Positions 1 to 10,272 of a stretch of 64,000 nt of DNA are shown here, one piece after another (position 1 is the stretch's first letter; the number at the start of each line of letters is the position of its first letter). The notes below the pieces were generated by a model that was given only the letters and a program-made list of their open reading frames with translations, was not told where the DNA came from and did no database searches. The stretch spans positions 1 to 64,000 of the forward strand of contig JAAYWH010000029.1 of the NCBI GenBank assembly GCA_012516785.1. The letters run 5' to 3'. The stretch comes from Methanomicrobiales archaeon (lineage in GTDB: Archaea; Halobacteriota; Methanomicrobia; Methanomicrobiales; Methanospirillaceae). The position numbers and the translations under genes are program-made.

Positions 1-38
1 ATTGCAATCATTTGATTACAGAAGGAGTTGATTATTCC

Positions 39-593
39 ATGAAAAAGGATGTTCGAAAGAGTAAGATATGTCCAATCCTTTTAGGATTGGGAATACTATT
101 TATGACGGTATCTATTACATCTGCTGCGAATGATGTAACTGAATCGATCCAATGTCCATTTGAATCAATAGAAGAAACAAAAATAATTTTGGATAGTACA
201 CCCGAAATAATTGATGAAAATTTTTTCCAAATTATTAGTAATATCAGATCAATTACACCCTTCACAACAAGGTCTTATACATTAATGGCAGGGGAGGGGA
301 TCAGCCTTCAGATACCCAGAACTATACTCTACTCCTCGGGTCAATATACAGTTCCCACAACGATTGTTGACATGCAGCTTCAAACAGGATTGCAGAAAAA
401 GAATGGTGTCATCTGGGACCTTGTCGCATCCAAAACCGCAGAGCGTGATACAACAGATGAGCTTTCACAATCCGGAATTTATTATGCCTTACCGGGAACA
501 TACCGCACAGTTGGATGCCACAAAGTTTGGGAAGGAGATGAATTAGTTCTCCATGTGGATTCATGGACTGCAGGGGAACTTACAGTATCATAA
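39..593 (+). CDS. Secreted protein of unknown function
   Basis: Product of 184 residues that I do not recognise. The start was placed at the ATG at 39, because an AGAAGGAG ribosome-binding sequence lies just upstream of it; an in-frame ATG at 12 would add nine residues. Residues 1-30 form a classical signal peptide: a basic MKKDVRKSK start, a hydrophobic LLGLGILF core and a small-residue SAA cleavage region. The mature part has no visible metal or nucleotide motif and reads like a beta-rich domain. The gene is clearly more AT-rich than the rest of the window and lies 30 bp before another secreted protein, so the two may be co-transcribed and recently acquired (inference). Confidence 0.7.
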   Translation: MKKDVRKSKICPILLGLGILFMTVSITSAANDVTESIQCPFESIEETKIILDSTPEIIDENFFQIISNIRSITPFTTRSYTLMAGEGISLQIPRTILYSSGQYTVPTTIVDMQLQTGLQKKNGVIWDLVASKTAERDTTDELSQSGIYYALPGTYRTVGCHKVWEGDELVLHVDSWTAGELTVS

Positions 594-622
594 TTTAACT
601 GACATGATCGGAGGTTAACAAC

Positions 623-1306
623 ATGAAAGATAATCGATACAGACCGGCTTTGTCAAGTATGTATTTCATAATGCTCATTGTTGGAATCCTAGTTCTTCCA
701 GGATCCGCATCATTTGTCTCCGATCCCTATAGTGACTCTTGCGTGTTCGATGGGGATCAGGTAGAAGAAGCTCTAATCCAGCCCGAATTATCATCAGAGG
801 GTATGTTCTGCGTTACGATCGATCCCGATAATAGAGTGATGATCGGGGAATATATCAGAGATACCTATCCTGATATCTGGCCGTTGCTCAGCAAAGAAAA
901 CCAGGATTATTATAACTCCGTGGCAGCAGTGTGGCCATGCGGTGAGGATGAGCCGATGCTGCCAAATGAAGTCATCCGGCTACTCTGGCTGATGCAGGAG
1001 GCAAGAACAGTCAGCCCCGCGCTGCACGACAAGGAATCGCAGCTGACTGGCTTTTCAATACCGCTGAAACCTGTTTTACCGGCTATTGGTCATTCTTTAC
1101 CGATTGACAGCAGCAGCCCCGGTTCGATATTTGATGTCCGCACTCCGGACGTTATTAATGATCCTGAGATAACCAGAATGCGTGTCATCAGCACCCCTGC
1201 CATCAGCAGTTTCCGCTTTCAGGAGGTCCAATCGGGCGCCAGCCATGCAATGTTTGATGCCCGAACTCCAGGCACAACGCTGCCAAAATTGACAAGACCC
1301 TTCTAA
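623..1306 (+). CDS. Secreted protein of unknown function
   Basis: Product of 227 residues. GGAGGT lies about 8 bases before the ATG. A hydrophobic stretch at residues 13-30 (YFIMLIVGILVLPGSAS) is a signal peptide or signal anchor. The mature part has three cysteines (about residues 40, 63 and 96). An F-D-x-R-T-P motif occurs twice near the C-terminus (about residues 170 and 211), suggesting a short internal repeat. No family recognised. It follows the secreted protein at 39-593 with a 29-bp gap, which suggests one transcript. Probably acts outside the membrane; role unknown. Confidence 0.7.
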   Translation: MKDNRYRPALSSMYFIMLIVGILVLPGSASFVSDPYSDSCVFDGDQVEEALIQPELSSEGMFCVTIDPDNRVMIGEYIRDTYPDIWPLLSKENQDYYNSVAAVWPCGEDEPMLPNEVIRLLWLMQEARTVSPALHDKESQLTGFSIPLKPVLPAIGHSLPIDSSSPGSIFDVRTPDVINDPEITRMRVISTPAISSFRFQEVQSGASHAMFDARTPGTTLPKLTRPF

Positions 1307-1731
1307 CCGGAATACCTCCCCCCCCACTCCTCCCTATTTTCTCCTTTGAGGGACAAGCCAATCGATCCAGGCTGCGGGGAACTGACCTAGGCTTTGGAGC
1401 CACCTGCCAGCAACGTACGGATTGCCCGGATGAAGCGGCTCCGAAGATCCGGCTGTTCCTTATATTTGGCCTCTCCTGATCTTCGGCTGGATTCGCGGGA
1501 CTGTCCCGGCCCGGAGTCCACGGAAAAGTGAACATTTCCAGGACTGACCAGAAACCATAAATACTGCCCGGATCAGGCTTTACCTGATAATTCCACAATG
1601 TTCCACCCCCCAGGAATCCCCAGGAGTACCAGGCAGTCTGCAGGTGATACAATGTGGCAGGTATTGAGACCGGAACTCCCGGAGAAAAATTCTACTCTCT
1701 CCCCATCAGGTCTCCCCCTCAGGAGCAGGCT
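1307..1731. other. Intergenic region, no gene found
   Basis: About 425 bases between the secreted-protein pair and the decarboxylase. It has pyrimidine-rich stretches right after the upstream stop (CCTCCCCCCCCACTCCTCCC), which could help transcription end. A CCATAAATAC sequence near 1554-1563 could be a TATA element for the decarboxylase, although that would give a leader of about 150 bases. Open frames crossing it, including one on the minus strand, have no protein-like composition. Confidence 0.5.
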
Positions 1732-4050
1732 ATGAACCCCGAAGAGACTCTGACGGTGGTCATCATCGATGATGCCCTCCCTACCGATACCCCCCACGGC
1801 CGCACAATCCAGCGGATCGTGAAAGGGCTTGCGGATTTTGACCTCGAAGTGGTGACCATCGCCTCGCTCGAGGATGCCCGGTCGGCCTATGCCAACCTCC
1901 CGGAGGCCGATTGCATCCTGGTGAACTGGAACCTGGGAGACCCGGTTGGAAAGACCCATGCTGATGCAAAGGAACTGATCCACGAGATCCGGGAGCGGAA
2001 CGAGGACATCCCGATCTTCCTCATGGCAGAACCCGCCGAGGAGACCACGACCACCCTCACCTCGCTTCCGGTCGATATCCTCCGGGAGGTCAACGAATTC
2101 ATCTATATCATGGAGGATACCCCCGAGTTCATCGCCGGCCGGATCACCGCTGCTGCGAACCGGTACCGCGAGACCCTTCTCCCGCCATTCTTCGGTGCGC
2201 TGGTGAAATTTTCAAAGGACTTCGAGTATTCCTGGCACACCCCGGGGCACGCGGGCGGAACTGCGTTCCGGAAATCCCCCTCAGGCCGGCTCTTCCACAA
2301 TTTCTTCGGCGAACAGCTCTTCCGGTCCGACCTCTCGATCTCGGTGGGGGAGCTCGGCTCGCTCCTCGATCACTCCGGCCCGATAGGGGAGGCCGAGCGA
2401 TACGCAGCGAAGGTCTTTGGGGCGGACGACACCTATTTTGTGACGAATGGGACCTCAACGGCCAACCGGATCGTCTTCTCTGGCAGGGTGACGGAGGATG
2501 ACATCGTGCTTGTAGACCGGAACTGCCACAAATCCGCAGAACATGCCCTGACATTGACCCGTTCCATCGCGGTCTTCCTCATCCCCACCCGGAACCGGTA
2601 TGGAATCATCGGGCCGATCCCCCCGGGCGAGATGACGCCGGAATCGGTCCGGTCAAAGATCGATGCCTGCCCGCTGACCGGAGCCCTCACTCCCCGGGAG
2701 CCGGTCCATGCGATCATCACGAACTCAACCTATGACGGGCTCTGTTACTATATTCCGGAGGTCGAAGGCCTCCTGGGTCATTCTGTCGACAGCATTCATT
2801 TCGATGAAGCCTGGTTCGGGTATGCCCGGTTCAATCCGCTCTACGAAGGCCGGTTTGCCATGCGGGACGGGGCACGAGATCAGGCTGGCCCGACTGTGTT
2901 TGCCACCCAGTCCACCCACAAACTCCTGGCTGCCCTCTCCCAGGCCTCCATGATCCATATCAGGAACGGCCGGGTTCCCGTGGTGCATTCCCGGTTCAAC
3001 GAGGCCTTCATGATGCACAGCTCCACCTCTCCTCTCTACCCGATCATGGCATCCCTTGACGTCTCATCGAAGATAATGGAAGGGGCGGCAGGCCGCGTCC
3101 TCACCACGGAATCCATCGAGGATGCGATCCGGTTCCGGCGGACCATGGGCCGCATCCACCGGGAGGTCTGCGGACATTCGGGATCAACGGACTGGTGGTT
3201 CGGGATCTGGCAGCCGGATACCGTCAACGATCCGGCGACGAAGAAGACGATGCCGTTCCATGAGGCTCCCCTGGGACTGCTCCGGGACGACCCCTCCTGT
3301 TGGGTGCTGCACCCAGGGGATTGGTGGCATGGATTCGACGGACTCCCGGACGGGTACTGCATGCTGGATCCCATCAAGGTCACCCTCCTTACTCCCGGCG
3401 TTCACGAAGACGGATCGCTTTCCCGGTGGGGGATACCGGCTGCAGTGGTGGTCAGGTTCCTCGAAACGAGAGGGATCGTGATCGAGAAATCCGGGGATTA
3501 CACGGTCCTTTTTCTCTTCTCGATGGGCAACACGAAAGGGAAATGGGGGACCTTGCTGACCGAACTCTTCGAGTTCAAGCGTTTGTATGACGAGAAGGCC
3601 CCTCTTGAGGAGATCTTCCCGGATCTCACCGGCCGGTACCCGCACCGATACGGCGGGATGACGCTGCCAGGGCTTGCCGATCAGATGCATGCGTTCAAGA
3701 AGGACAATGGAATGTGTCAACTCCTCCATGAGGCATTCTCGCTCCTTCCATTGCCTGCAATCACATATGCGGAAGCCTACCGGAGACTGGTGAAGGGCGA
3801 GGTGGAGCAGGTCAGCGTTGCTGATGCAGGCAGGCGGATCATTGCCACCGGGATTGTCCCCTATCCTCCCGGTATTCCACTCCTTGCTCCCGGAGAGGAG
3901 ACCGGGGAGGAGGGCGGGGCGCTGCTCAAATACTTAAAAGCCCTTGAAGATTTTGACCGTTGTTTCCCGGGTTTCGAACACCGTATCCACGGCATTGAGA
4001 AGAGAGCTGGTGAATACGTCATGTACTGTATCAAGGGCGAGCGGGGATGA
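1732..4050 (+). CDS. Orn/Lys/Arg decarboxylase, fold-type I (PLP)
   Basis: Product of 772 residues, matching the long bacterial-type Orn/Lys/Arg decarboxylases (about 710-760 residues). Order of domains: an N-terminal receiver-like wing domain (about 1-130, starting VVIIDDALP), the PLP-binding aminotransferase-like domain, and a C-terminal domain. Visible motifs are WHTPGHAGG, the cofactor-pocket aspartate in HFDEAWFGYA, and the Schiff-base lysine in TQSTHKLL (Lys397). It would release CO2 from a basic amino acid to give a diamine or agmatine in the cytoplasm. Which substrate is used cannot be told from sequence. The start at 1732 is supported by CAGGAG upstream; an in-frame start at 1654 has no such signal. 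It stands alone, upstream of tgtA on the same strand. Confidence 0.9.
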   Translation: MNPEETLTVVIIDDALPTDTPHGRTIQRIVKGLADFDLEVVTIASLEDARSAYANLPEADCILVNWNLGDPVGKTHADAKELIHEIRERNEDIPIFLMAEPAEETTTTLTSLPVDILREVNEFIYIMEDTPEFIAGRITAAANRYRETLLPPFFGALVKFSKDFEYSWHTPGHAGGTAFRKSPSGRLFHNFFGEQLFRSDLSISVGELGSLLDHSGPIGEAERYAAKVFGADDTYFVTNGTSTANRIVFSGRVTEDDIVLVDRNCHKSAEHALTLTRSIAVFLIPTRNRYGIIGPIPPGEMTPESVRSKIDACPLTGALTPREPVHAIITNSTYDGLCYYIPEVEGLLGHSVDSIHFDEAWFGYARFNPLYEGRFAMRDGARDQAGPTVFATQSTHKLLAALSQASMIHIRNGRVPVVHSRFNEAFMMHSSTSPLYPIMASLDVSSKIMEGAAGRVLTTESIEDAIRFRRTMGRIHREVCGHSGSTDWWFGIWQPDTVNDPATKKTMPFHEAPLGLLRDDPSCWVLHPGDWWHGFDGLPDGYCMLDPIKVTLLTPGVHEDGSLSRWGIPAAVVVRFLETRGIVIEKSGDYTVLFLFSMGNTKGKWGTLLTELFEFKRLYDEKAPLEEIFPDLTGRYPHRYGGMTLPGLADQMHAFKKDNGMCQLLHEAFSLLPLPAITYAEAYRRLVKGEVEQVSVADAGRRIIATGIVPYPPGIPLLAPGEETGEEGGALLKYLKALEDFDRCFPGFEHRIHGIEKRAGEYVMYCIKGERG

Positions 4051-4213
4051 TCAGCGTTCTTGGCATGGATGGGGCTACACCAGGACCATGGGACATTTGA
4101 TGTTCTCTCTTTGTAGTACCGACCTTTTCGGAAGAGATCCCTCCGCCCTCTTCCAGGGCCATACCTTATTTGCTCCCCTGAACCCTACCTAATGCAGAAA
4201 TTTCTGGGATACC

Positions 4214-5659
4214 ATGGCCATCACGTTTGAGGTCCTTGAGAAAGATATCGCGGGAAGGATCGGCCGGCTGAAGGCAGGGGAGCGGACCGTGCGGACACCG
4301 CTCCTCCTCCCGGTCATCAACCCACACCTGCAACCGGTCTCGCCTGCCGAGATGAAGGCGATGGGTGCCGAGGGGATCATCACCAACGCCTACATCTTCT
4401 CACGGAGCGGGGAGTACCGGGACGAGGCGCTTGCCCGCGGTCTCCATGATCTTCTCGGGTTTGATGGTCTCATCATGACCGACTCGGGGTCCTTCCAGCT
4501 CTCCGTTTACGGTGACATCGCGATCACCAACCTCGAGACCCTTGAGTTCCAGAAGGCAATTGGGAGTGATATCCATGTCCCGCTGGACATCCCGACCCCA
4601 CCGGACGCCGACCGGCAGAGGGCTTCGGCTGAGCTCGATGTCACAATGGCGAGGCTCCGGGAGGCAAAAGAGGTGTTCGGACCGGATGCCCCGCTGGCCG
4701 GACCGGTCCAGGGGGGGATCTTTGAGGATCTCCGGGTGAAAGCAGGACGTGAGGCAGGGGATCTCGGGTTCTCGTTCTGCCCTATCGGCGCGGTCGTCCC
4801 CCTGATGGAATCGTACCGGTATCCGGATCTCGTCAGGGTCGTGATGGCGGCACAACGCGGCATCCCCCGCTCCTCCTGCATCCACCTCTTTGGGGCAGGG
4901 CACCCTGCCATGTTCTCCCTGGCCGTTGCGATGGGCTGCGATGTCTTTGACTCGGCTGCCTACGCCCTCTATGCCAAGGATCGCCGGTACCTGACCGCCC
5001 AGGGCAGCTACCGGCTGGACGAGCTTGCCGAGTTTCCCTGCGCCTGCAAGGTCTGCAGGAGCCATACCGTCCAGGAGGTTCGTGAATCCGATGATGCGGT
5101 CAGGCTGCTCTCGCTGCACAACCTCGCGGTGAGCCTCGCTGAGATCAGTCATGTCCGGCAGGCGATCACCGAAGGGACCCTCTGGGAACTGGTCGATGAC
5201 CGGTGCCGGTCCCATCCCCAGCTTTTCAGGGGATACCGGGAGCTCCTGAACTTTCGGGAATCCCTCGCCCGCGAGGACCGGGTCACGAAACACCGGTTCT
5301 TTTACCGGGGTGAGGAGAGTTGTGCACGGACCGAGGTCGTGCTGTACCAGGACCGGCTCTCCCGGTTGCCGGTCTCGGGCAACGTCCTGATCGCCATGGA
5401 CGGGATCACTCGCGAGGGGTATGATACCGTGCTCTTCTTCAAGCCTCCCTTCGGCCCGTATCACCCGGCATTGAGAGAGACCTTCCCGATCGGGCAGAGC
5501 GAGATTCCTGACTGGGACAAAGCGATGGTGCGGCAGGGGTGCAGGGGGATTGCCCGCATCATCAGCAGCAACCCCGGATGCCATTTTGTCGTGTATACTC
5601 CCCCGGAATGGTATGACCTGGTATGTCATGAGCTCCCGAAAACAGAGGTGCAGTGTTGA
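4214..5659 (+). CDS. tgtA: Archaeal tRNA-guanine(15) transglycosylase TgtA
   Basis: Product of 481 residues. It exchanges guanine-15 in the D-loop of archaeal tRNAs for preQ0, the first committed step to archaeosine. The catalytic TIM barrel is at the N-terminus; MTDSGSFQL holds the aspartate that starts the exchange. A zinc-binding cluster CACKVCRSH follows at about residue 275. The C-terminal part (after about 330) is the archaeal extension, but no PUA domain is present here; that domain lies at the end of the next gene. The last bases overlap the start of arcS by 7 nt, so the two are translationally coupled. Confidence 0.95.
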   Translation: MAITFEVLEKDIAGRIGRLKAGERTVRTPLLLPVINPHLQPVSPAEMKAMGAEGIITNAYIFSRSGEYRDEALARGLHDLLGFDGLIMTDSGSFQLSVYGDIAITNLETLEFQKAIGSDIHVPLDIPTPPDADRQRASAELDVTMARLREAKEVFGPDAPLAGPVQGGIFEDLRVKAGREAGDLGFSFCPIGAVVPLMESYRYPDLVRVVMAAQRGIPRSSCIHLFGAGHPAMFSLAVAMGCDVFDSAAYALYAKDRRYLTAQGSYRLDELAEFPCACKVCRSHTVQEVRESDDAVRLLSLHNLAVSLAEISHVRQAITEGTLWELVDDRCRSHPQLFRGYRELLNFRESLAREDRVTKHRFFYRGEESCARTEVVLYQDRLSRLPVSGNVLIAMDGITREGYDTVLFFKPPFGPYHPALRETFPIGQSEIPDWDKAMVRQGCRGIARIISSNPGCHFVVYTPPEWYDLVCHELPKTEVQC

Positions 5660-7299
5660 GCAGTTTTGAAGTGAAAAAGAGGGACGGTCTTGCACGGATC
5701 GCGGTGTACTCAAGGGGAGACCAGGAGATCCGGCTGCCCTGTGCCATGGATACTGAGATACTCTTCCCCGATCTTGCGGATCGCTCTTTTTCAAATGTGC
5801 CACTGGCTGCCCCGGAATCATTTGCATCTGCCTGGCTCTCCCCCGGAAAAGACCAGCCGGTGCTCGTGCACCCTGCCCTTCCCCCTTCTGTTTCATCCGG
5901 TGATTGTGTCATGGCAGGGAACTGGAATACTGTCCTTGATAATCCGAGGAGCTACACCGACTGGCTGGTGCGGCTCAAAGAGCAGATCCCATCCGACACG
6001 GCCTGGTATGCCCCGGGCGCAGCCCTGCCCTCAAACATCCACCTCCTCTGCTATTCGGGCTTTGACCTCTTCGATTTCATCGCTGTGGACCTGGCGACGG
6101 CACGGCACCGCTTCTGTCTTCCTGAAGGGGAATTCCCTGCATCAGTGATGGATAACGGGGTGTGCGGTTGCCAGGGCTGCCGGGAAGAGGATCTCGGGAT
6201 GCACAACCGGTTTGCCCTGCAGCGTGAACTTAGCCTCGTCTCCCATTTTATCGGAGACCAGCAGCTTCGCGAATTCGTCGAGGCACGCTCCAGGATGCAC
6301 GCGGCGCATGTTGCGATCCTCCGCCACCTCGACCGGCACTACCCCTTCCTCGAGCAGCATCTGCCGGTTGCACGGGCAAGCCGCCTCGGTGCCATGAGTG
6401 GCGAGGCGCTGAAGCGCCCTGAGGTGGTCCGGTTTGCCGACCGGGTACTCCATCGGTATATCCCTCCTGCCGCTGACGTTGCCGTGCTTCTTCCCTGCTC
6501 GGCACGGAAACCGTATTCAGCCTCGCAGAGCCACCGGAAGTTTGCGGAGGCGATCGGTGGGCGGGCCCTCGAGCTGATCGTGACCTCGCCGCTCGGCCTT
6601 GTCCCGCGGGAGATCGAGCGAATCTACCCTGCCGCCCATTATGATATCCCGGTCACCGGGTACTGGGACCGCGAGGAACTGGCATTCACTGCCGGGGTCG
6701 TTGCCGATTTCCTGGAGCGTCACCAGTTCCGGCGGGTGATAGCCCATCTGGAGGGTGGCGCACTGGAATCAGCCCGGCTGGCGGCTGCCCGTGCCGGGAT
6801 CGTGCTGGAGAAGAGCGGCGATCCACGCCCGGTCTCGGGATCAGCGCTCCGGAACCTGTCCTCCCTGCTTGACGGTGAACGTCCGGTCAGGCAGGATCCC
6901 GTCCGGGGAACGCTCTCGTGGCAGTTCGGGATACAGGTGGATACGCAGGGGATGTCGGTCAGGTGGAAACCCCCGCACCTGATGGTCCGGCGCGGAAAAG
7001 AGCCGCTCTTCTCGCTCGACCCGGGGACCGGGTTCCTGCGGCCCACGTTCCAGGGATGGAAGTACCTCCCCGGCGTCTACCGGGTCCGCATTGATGATTT
7101 TGTACCACAGGGGGATATCCTCGCACCAGGAGTTCTTTCCGTAGATCCCGCTGTCCGTGAAGGGGATGAGGTGCTGGTGGAGGGCCCGCATGCCCTCGCA
7201 ACCGGGAGGGCTGCCATGGGTGCTGCCGAGATGCAGTCCTCTTCCCGCGGCGTGGCAGTTCGGGTCCGGAAAGTATTGAAAGGGCAGACGTTCCATTAG
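5653..7299 (+). CDS. arcS: Archaeosine synthase ArcS (TgtA2)
   Basis: Product of 548 residues starting at a GTG that overlaps the end of tgtA and has GAGGTG upstream. ArcS adds lysine to the preQ0 nitrile already in tRNA; with RaSEA the adduct becomes archaeosine. The family signature PC-x3-KPY-x2-S-x2-H is fully present: Pro281-Cys282, Lys286-Pro-Tyr, Ser291, His294. The N-terminal half looks like a catalytically degenerate TGT barrel with its own Cys pair (CGCQGC). The last 75 or so residues (from [13 protein letters not shown]) are a PUA RNA-binding domain. Its likely partner RaSEA is encoded at 28085-29050. Function is a confident family assignment. Confidence 0.94.
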   Translation: MLSSFEVKKRDGLARIAVYSRGDQEIRLPCAMDTEILFPDLADRSFSNVPLAAPESFASAWLSPGKDQPVLVHPALPPSVSSGDCVMAGNWNTVLDNPRSYTDWLVRLKEQIPSDTAWYAPGAALPSNIHLLCYSGFDLFDFIAVDLATARHRFCLPEGEFPASVMDNGVCGCQGCREEDLGMHNRFALQRELSLVSHFIGDQQLREFVEARSRMHAAHVAILRHLDRHYPFLEQHLPVARASRLGAMSGEALKRPEVVRFADRVLHRYIPPAADVAVLLPCSARKPYSASQSHRKFAEAIGGRALELIVTSPLGLVPREIERIYPAAHYDIPVTGYWDREELAFTAGVVADFLERHQFRRVIAHLEGGALESARLAAARAGIVLEKSGDPRPVSGSALRNLSSLLDGERPVRQDPVRGTLSWQFGIQVDTQGMSVRWKPPHLMVRRGKEPLFSLDPGTGFLRPTFQGWKYLPGVYRVRIDDFVPQGDILAPGVLSVDPAVREGDEVLVEGPHALATGRAAMGAAEMQSSSRGVAVRVRKVLKGQTFH

Positions 7300-7352
7300 T
7301 ATACCGCAACTATCGATTATGGAGTAATTATCGTGTACAGGGAGAACCGGCC

Positions 7353-8495
7353 ATGCCGTTTGTGATTGCCGTTCCGAAAGAGAAGGCTGAAGGGGAGAGG
7401 CGTGTGGCGATCGTGCCAGAAGTCGTCCAGAAGCTGACCAGAGCAGGACACGAGATCAGGATTGAAACGGGAGCCGGGGCCGGGGCTTTTTACCCCGATG
7501 ACCTCTTCACCGCTGCGGGCGCAAAGGTTGTCTCCGGCAGGGCTGAACTGTTCCAGGATGCCCGGGTCGTCCTCTCGGTCCAGCCACCTGCCCCTGACGA
7601 TATCGACCAGCTGGCAGAAGGCAGCATCGTTATCGGGTTCATGAATCCGTCCCGCAATCCCGAATCGATTAACCGGATGTGTGACCGGAAGGTCACGGCC
7701 TTTGCCTTGGAACTGGTCCCCCGGATCACCCGGGCCCAGAGCATGGATGCACTCAGCTCGCAGGCAACCGCAGGCGGGTACGCGGCAACGATCCTCGGCG
7801 CGGCCCACTGTCCGAAGTTTCTCCCCATGCTGACGACGGCAGCAGGGACGATCCGGCCTGCAACGGTGCTCATCCTTGGAGCGGGAGTGGCCGGACTCAT
7901 GGCGATCGCGACCGCACGGCGTCTCGGAGCCCTCGTCGAAGCGTACGATGTCAGGAGAGCTGCCGGTGAGCAGGTCCGGAGCCTTGGTGCCAAATTCCTG
8001 GAGCTCGAGATCAATGCTGAAGGCCAGGGAGGGTATGCACGGGAGCTTACCGCCGAAGAGAAGGCCCAGGAGCAACAAATGGTATCGGCTGCAGTCGCAC
8101 GGGCTGACATCATCATCACGACTGCGGCGATCCCCGGGCGGAAAGCCCCGGTCCTTATCACAAAGGAGACCGTCATGACGATGAAACCTGGTTCCGTTAT
8201 CGTTGATCTTGCCGCCGAATCGGGCGGCAACTGCGAACTGACCCAGGCTGGGAAGACGGTAACGGAGCATGGAGTGACCATCATCGGGCCAACGAACCTC
8301 CCCGCCCACGTGGCATTCCATGCAAGCCAGATGTATGCAAAGAACCTCCAGCAGTTCCTTGCCCTCATCATCGACAAGGAAGGCTCGCTCGTCAGTGAAT
8401 TCTCCGATGAGATCCTCGCCTCGAGCCTGATGGTCCATGCAGGGGAGATCCGTCACACCCCGACCCGTGAACTTTTGCAGGGAGGGAGATCGTAA
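7353..8495 (+). CDS. pntAA: NAD(P) transhydrogenase alpha subunit, part 1 (NAD domain)
   Basis: Product of 380 residues equal to domain I of proton-translocating transhydrogenase. It resembles alanine dehydrogenase: the N-terminal IAVPKEKAEGERRVAI signature is followed by a Rossmann fold with GAGVAG at about residue 175. It binds NAD(H) and passes hydride to the NADP domain of PntB while protons cross the membrane. The stop codon overlaps the start of pntAB by one base (TAATG). The split three-subunit form is known from several bacteria. In a methanogen, where F420 is the main hydride carrier, it would provide NADPH from NADH or the reverse (inference). Confidence 0.93.
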   Translation: MPFVIAVPKEKAEGERRVAIVPEVVQKLTRAGHEIRIETGAGAGAFYPDDLFTAAGAKVVSGRAELFQDARVVLSVQPPAPDDIDQLAEGSIVIGFMNPSRNPESINRMCDRKVTAFALELVPRITRAQSMDALSSQATAGGYAATILGAAHCPKFLPMLTTAAGTIRPATVLILGAGVAGLMAIATARRLGALVEAYDVRRAAGEQVRSLGAKFLELEINAEGQGGYARELTAEEKAQEQQMVSAAVARADIIITTAAIPGRKAPVLITKETVMTMKPGSVIVDLAAESGGNCELTQAGKTVTEHGVTIIGPTNLPAHVAFHASQMYAKNLQQFLALIIDKEGSLVSEFSDEILASSLMVHAGEIRHTPTRELLQGGRS

Positions 8496-8803
8496 TGGAA
8501 CTCTCATTGTTTTGGACAGCGGTCTATATCGTCATCCTGGCCGCGTTCACCGGCTATGTGGTGATCAGCCGGGTCCCGGTCATCCTCCATACTCCCCTGA
8601 TGAGCGGTTCCAACTTCATCCACGGTATTGTGCTGATCGGCGCGATGGTCGCCCTCGGCCTTGCGACCACCCCCGGGCAGCAGATCATCGGGTTCATTGC
8701 CGTCGTCCTTGGGGCCGCGAACGTGACGGGAGGGTACGTCATCACCGAGCGCATCCTCCAGATGTTCGATTCGAGCCGGAAGAAACCGGGCAAGGGTGAT
8801 TGA
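8495..8803 (+). CDS. pntAB: NAD(P) transhydrogenase alpha subunit, part 2 (membrane)
   Basis: Product of 102 residues with three hydrophobic helices (about residues 5-25, 35-57 and 60-82), matching the short membrane alpha-2 subunit. The SGSNFIHGI loop between helices is typical of the family. It sits in the membrane with PntB and forms part of the proton path. Start and stop are locked into the operon: the ATG overlaps the pntAA stop and the TGA ends one base before the pntB ATG. Confidence 0.92.
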   Translation: MELSLFWTAVYIVILAAFTGYVVISRVPVILHTPLMSGSNFIHGIVLIGAMVALGLATTPGQQIIGFIAVVLGAANVTGGYVITERILQMFDSSRKKPGKGD

Positions 8804-8804
8804 G

Positions 8805-10190
8805 ATGGTGGATCTCTCATACCTGATCGACCCGGTCTATATCGCGACCATCATCATCTTCATCATCGGCCTGCAGCGGATGAGCCATCCCCTGACCGCC
8901 CGGAGCGGGATCGTCTGGGCGGGTGCTGCGATGCTGATCGCCACCCTTGTCACGTTCCTCACCCCTGAACTCACGAACTTTGCCCTGATCGCGATCGCCA
9001 TCGTCATCGGGGGAGGACTCGGCTATATCGCGGCCAAGCGGGTGGCGATGACCGACATGCCCCAGATGGTGGCGATCTACAACGGGATGGGTGGCGGTGC
9101 CGCGGCTGGTATCGCTGCCGTACACCTCCTCGGGACCACGACCCCTGCAACGAGTACCCTTGCTGTCATCGGGGGTCTCATAGGGGCCGTTTCGTTCTCG
9201 GGGAGTATGATCGCGTTCATGAAGCTCCAGGGCTGGATGCGTCCGAGACCGATTACGTTCCCCGGCCAACAGGTCGTCAACATGGCGGTCCTCGCCCTCG
9301 CTGCCCTCTCAGGTATCCTCCTCCTCTGGCAGCCTTCATTCCTCCCGGTCGCCTTCTCTGCGTACCTCCCGCTGTTCTTCGTTCTCTCGCTCGCATTTGG
9401 GATCCTGATGACTCTCCCGATCGGGGGTGCTGACATGCCGGTGGTGATCTCCATGTACAATGCCTTCACCGGGCTTGCAGTCGGGCTTGACGGGTTCTCC
9501 TTTGCCACCCCCAATTACGCGATGGTGATTGCCGGGATCATTGTCGGTGCAGCAGGAACGCTTCTCACCGTCCTGATGGCACGAGCAATGAACCGCTCGA
9601 TCGCCAACATCCTCTTCGGGGCATTCGGTGCAACCGAGGAGACAGCAGTTGAGATACAGGGCAGCATAAAGTCGATCGAGGCCGATGACGTGGCGGCCAT
9701 GCTGGCGTATGCCAATTCCGTGGTCATCGTCCCGGGATACGGGATGGCGGTGGCCCAGGCCCAGCAGAAGGTCAAGGAGCTGATGGACCAGCTCGAGAGC
9801 AGGAACGTGACAGTGAAGTTTGCCATCCATCCGGTTGCCGGCAGGATGCCGGGGCACATGAACGTGCTCCTCGCCGAGGCAGGTATCTCCTATGACCACC
9901 TGTTCGACCGGGATGAGATCAACCAGGAGTTCCCGGGCACCGATGTGGTGCTCGTGATAGGGGCAAACGATGTGGTCAATCCTGCAGCACACCGCGAAGG
10001 GAGTCCGCTCTTCGGGATGCCGATCCTGGATGTCGAACAGGCAAGGAACGTGATCGTCCTGAAACGGGGCCAGGGCAGGGGTTTTTCGGGGATCGAGAAC
10101 GACCTGTTCTACCGGGACAACACGCGGATGCTCTACGGTGATGCAAAGGAGACACTCGGGGAGCTTGTGCAGGCGATAAAGAGACTGTAG
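8805..10190 (+). CDS. pntB: NAD(P) transhydrogenase beta subunit (NADP domain)
   Basis: Product of 461 residues. The N-terminal 270 or so residues hold about eight membrane helices. The C-terminal domain III starts near residue 285 and has the NADP-binding IVPGYGMAVAQAQ motif. VIGANDVVNPAA and LFYRDNTRMLYGDAK are also strongly conserved family segments. The ATG at 8805 was chosen because AAGGGTGA lies correctly before it; a GTG at 8796 is in frame but inside the end of pntAB. Last gene of the pntAA-pntAB-pntB operon; a T-rich stretch follows near 10232. Confidence 0.94.
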   Translation: MVDLSYLIDPVYIATIIIFIIGLQRMSHPLTARSGIVWAGAAMLIATLVTFLTPELTNFALIAIAIVIGGGLGYIAAKRVAMTDMPQMVAIYNGMGGGAAAGIAAVHLLGTTTPATSTLAVIGGLIGAVSFSGSMIAFMKLQGWMRPRPITFPGQQVVNMAVLALAALSGILLLWQPSFLPVAFSAYLPLFFVLSLAFGILMTLPIGGADMPVVISMYNAFTGLAVGLDGFSFATPNYAMVIAGIIVGAAGTLLTVLMARAMNRSIANILFGAFGATEETAVEIQGSIKSIEADDVAAMLAYANSVVIVPGYGMAVAQAQQKVKELMDQLESRNVTVKFAIHPVAGRMPGHMNVLLAEAGISYDHLFDRDEINQEFPGTDVVLVIGANDVVNPAAHREGSPLFGMPILDVEQARNVIVLKRGQGRGFSGIENDLFYRDNTRMLYGDAKETLGELVQAIKRL

Positions 10191-10272
10191 AAGAGATTTG
10201 TCAACAGGGCCAGGGGACTGCCCTAATACTTCTTTTTTCAGAAGACCTCGTTTTCGGGAATTTAATGGGAGA

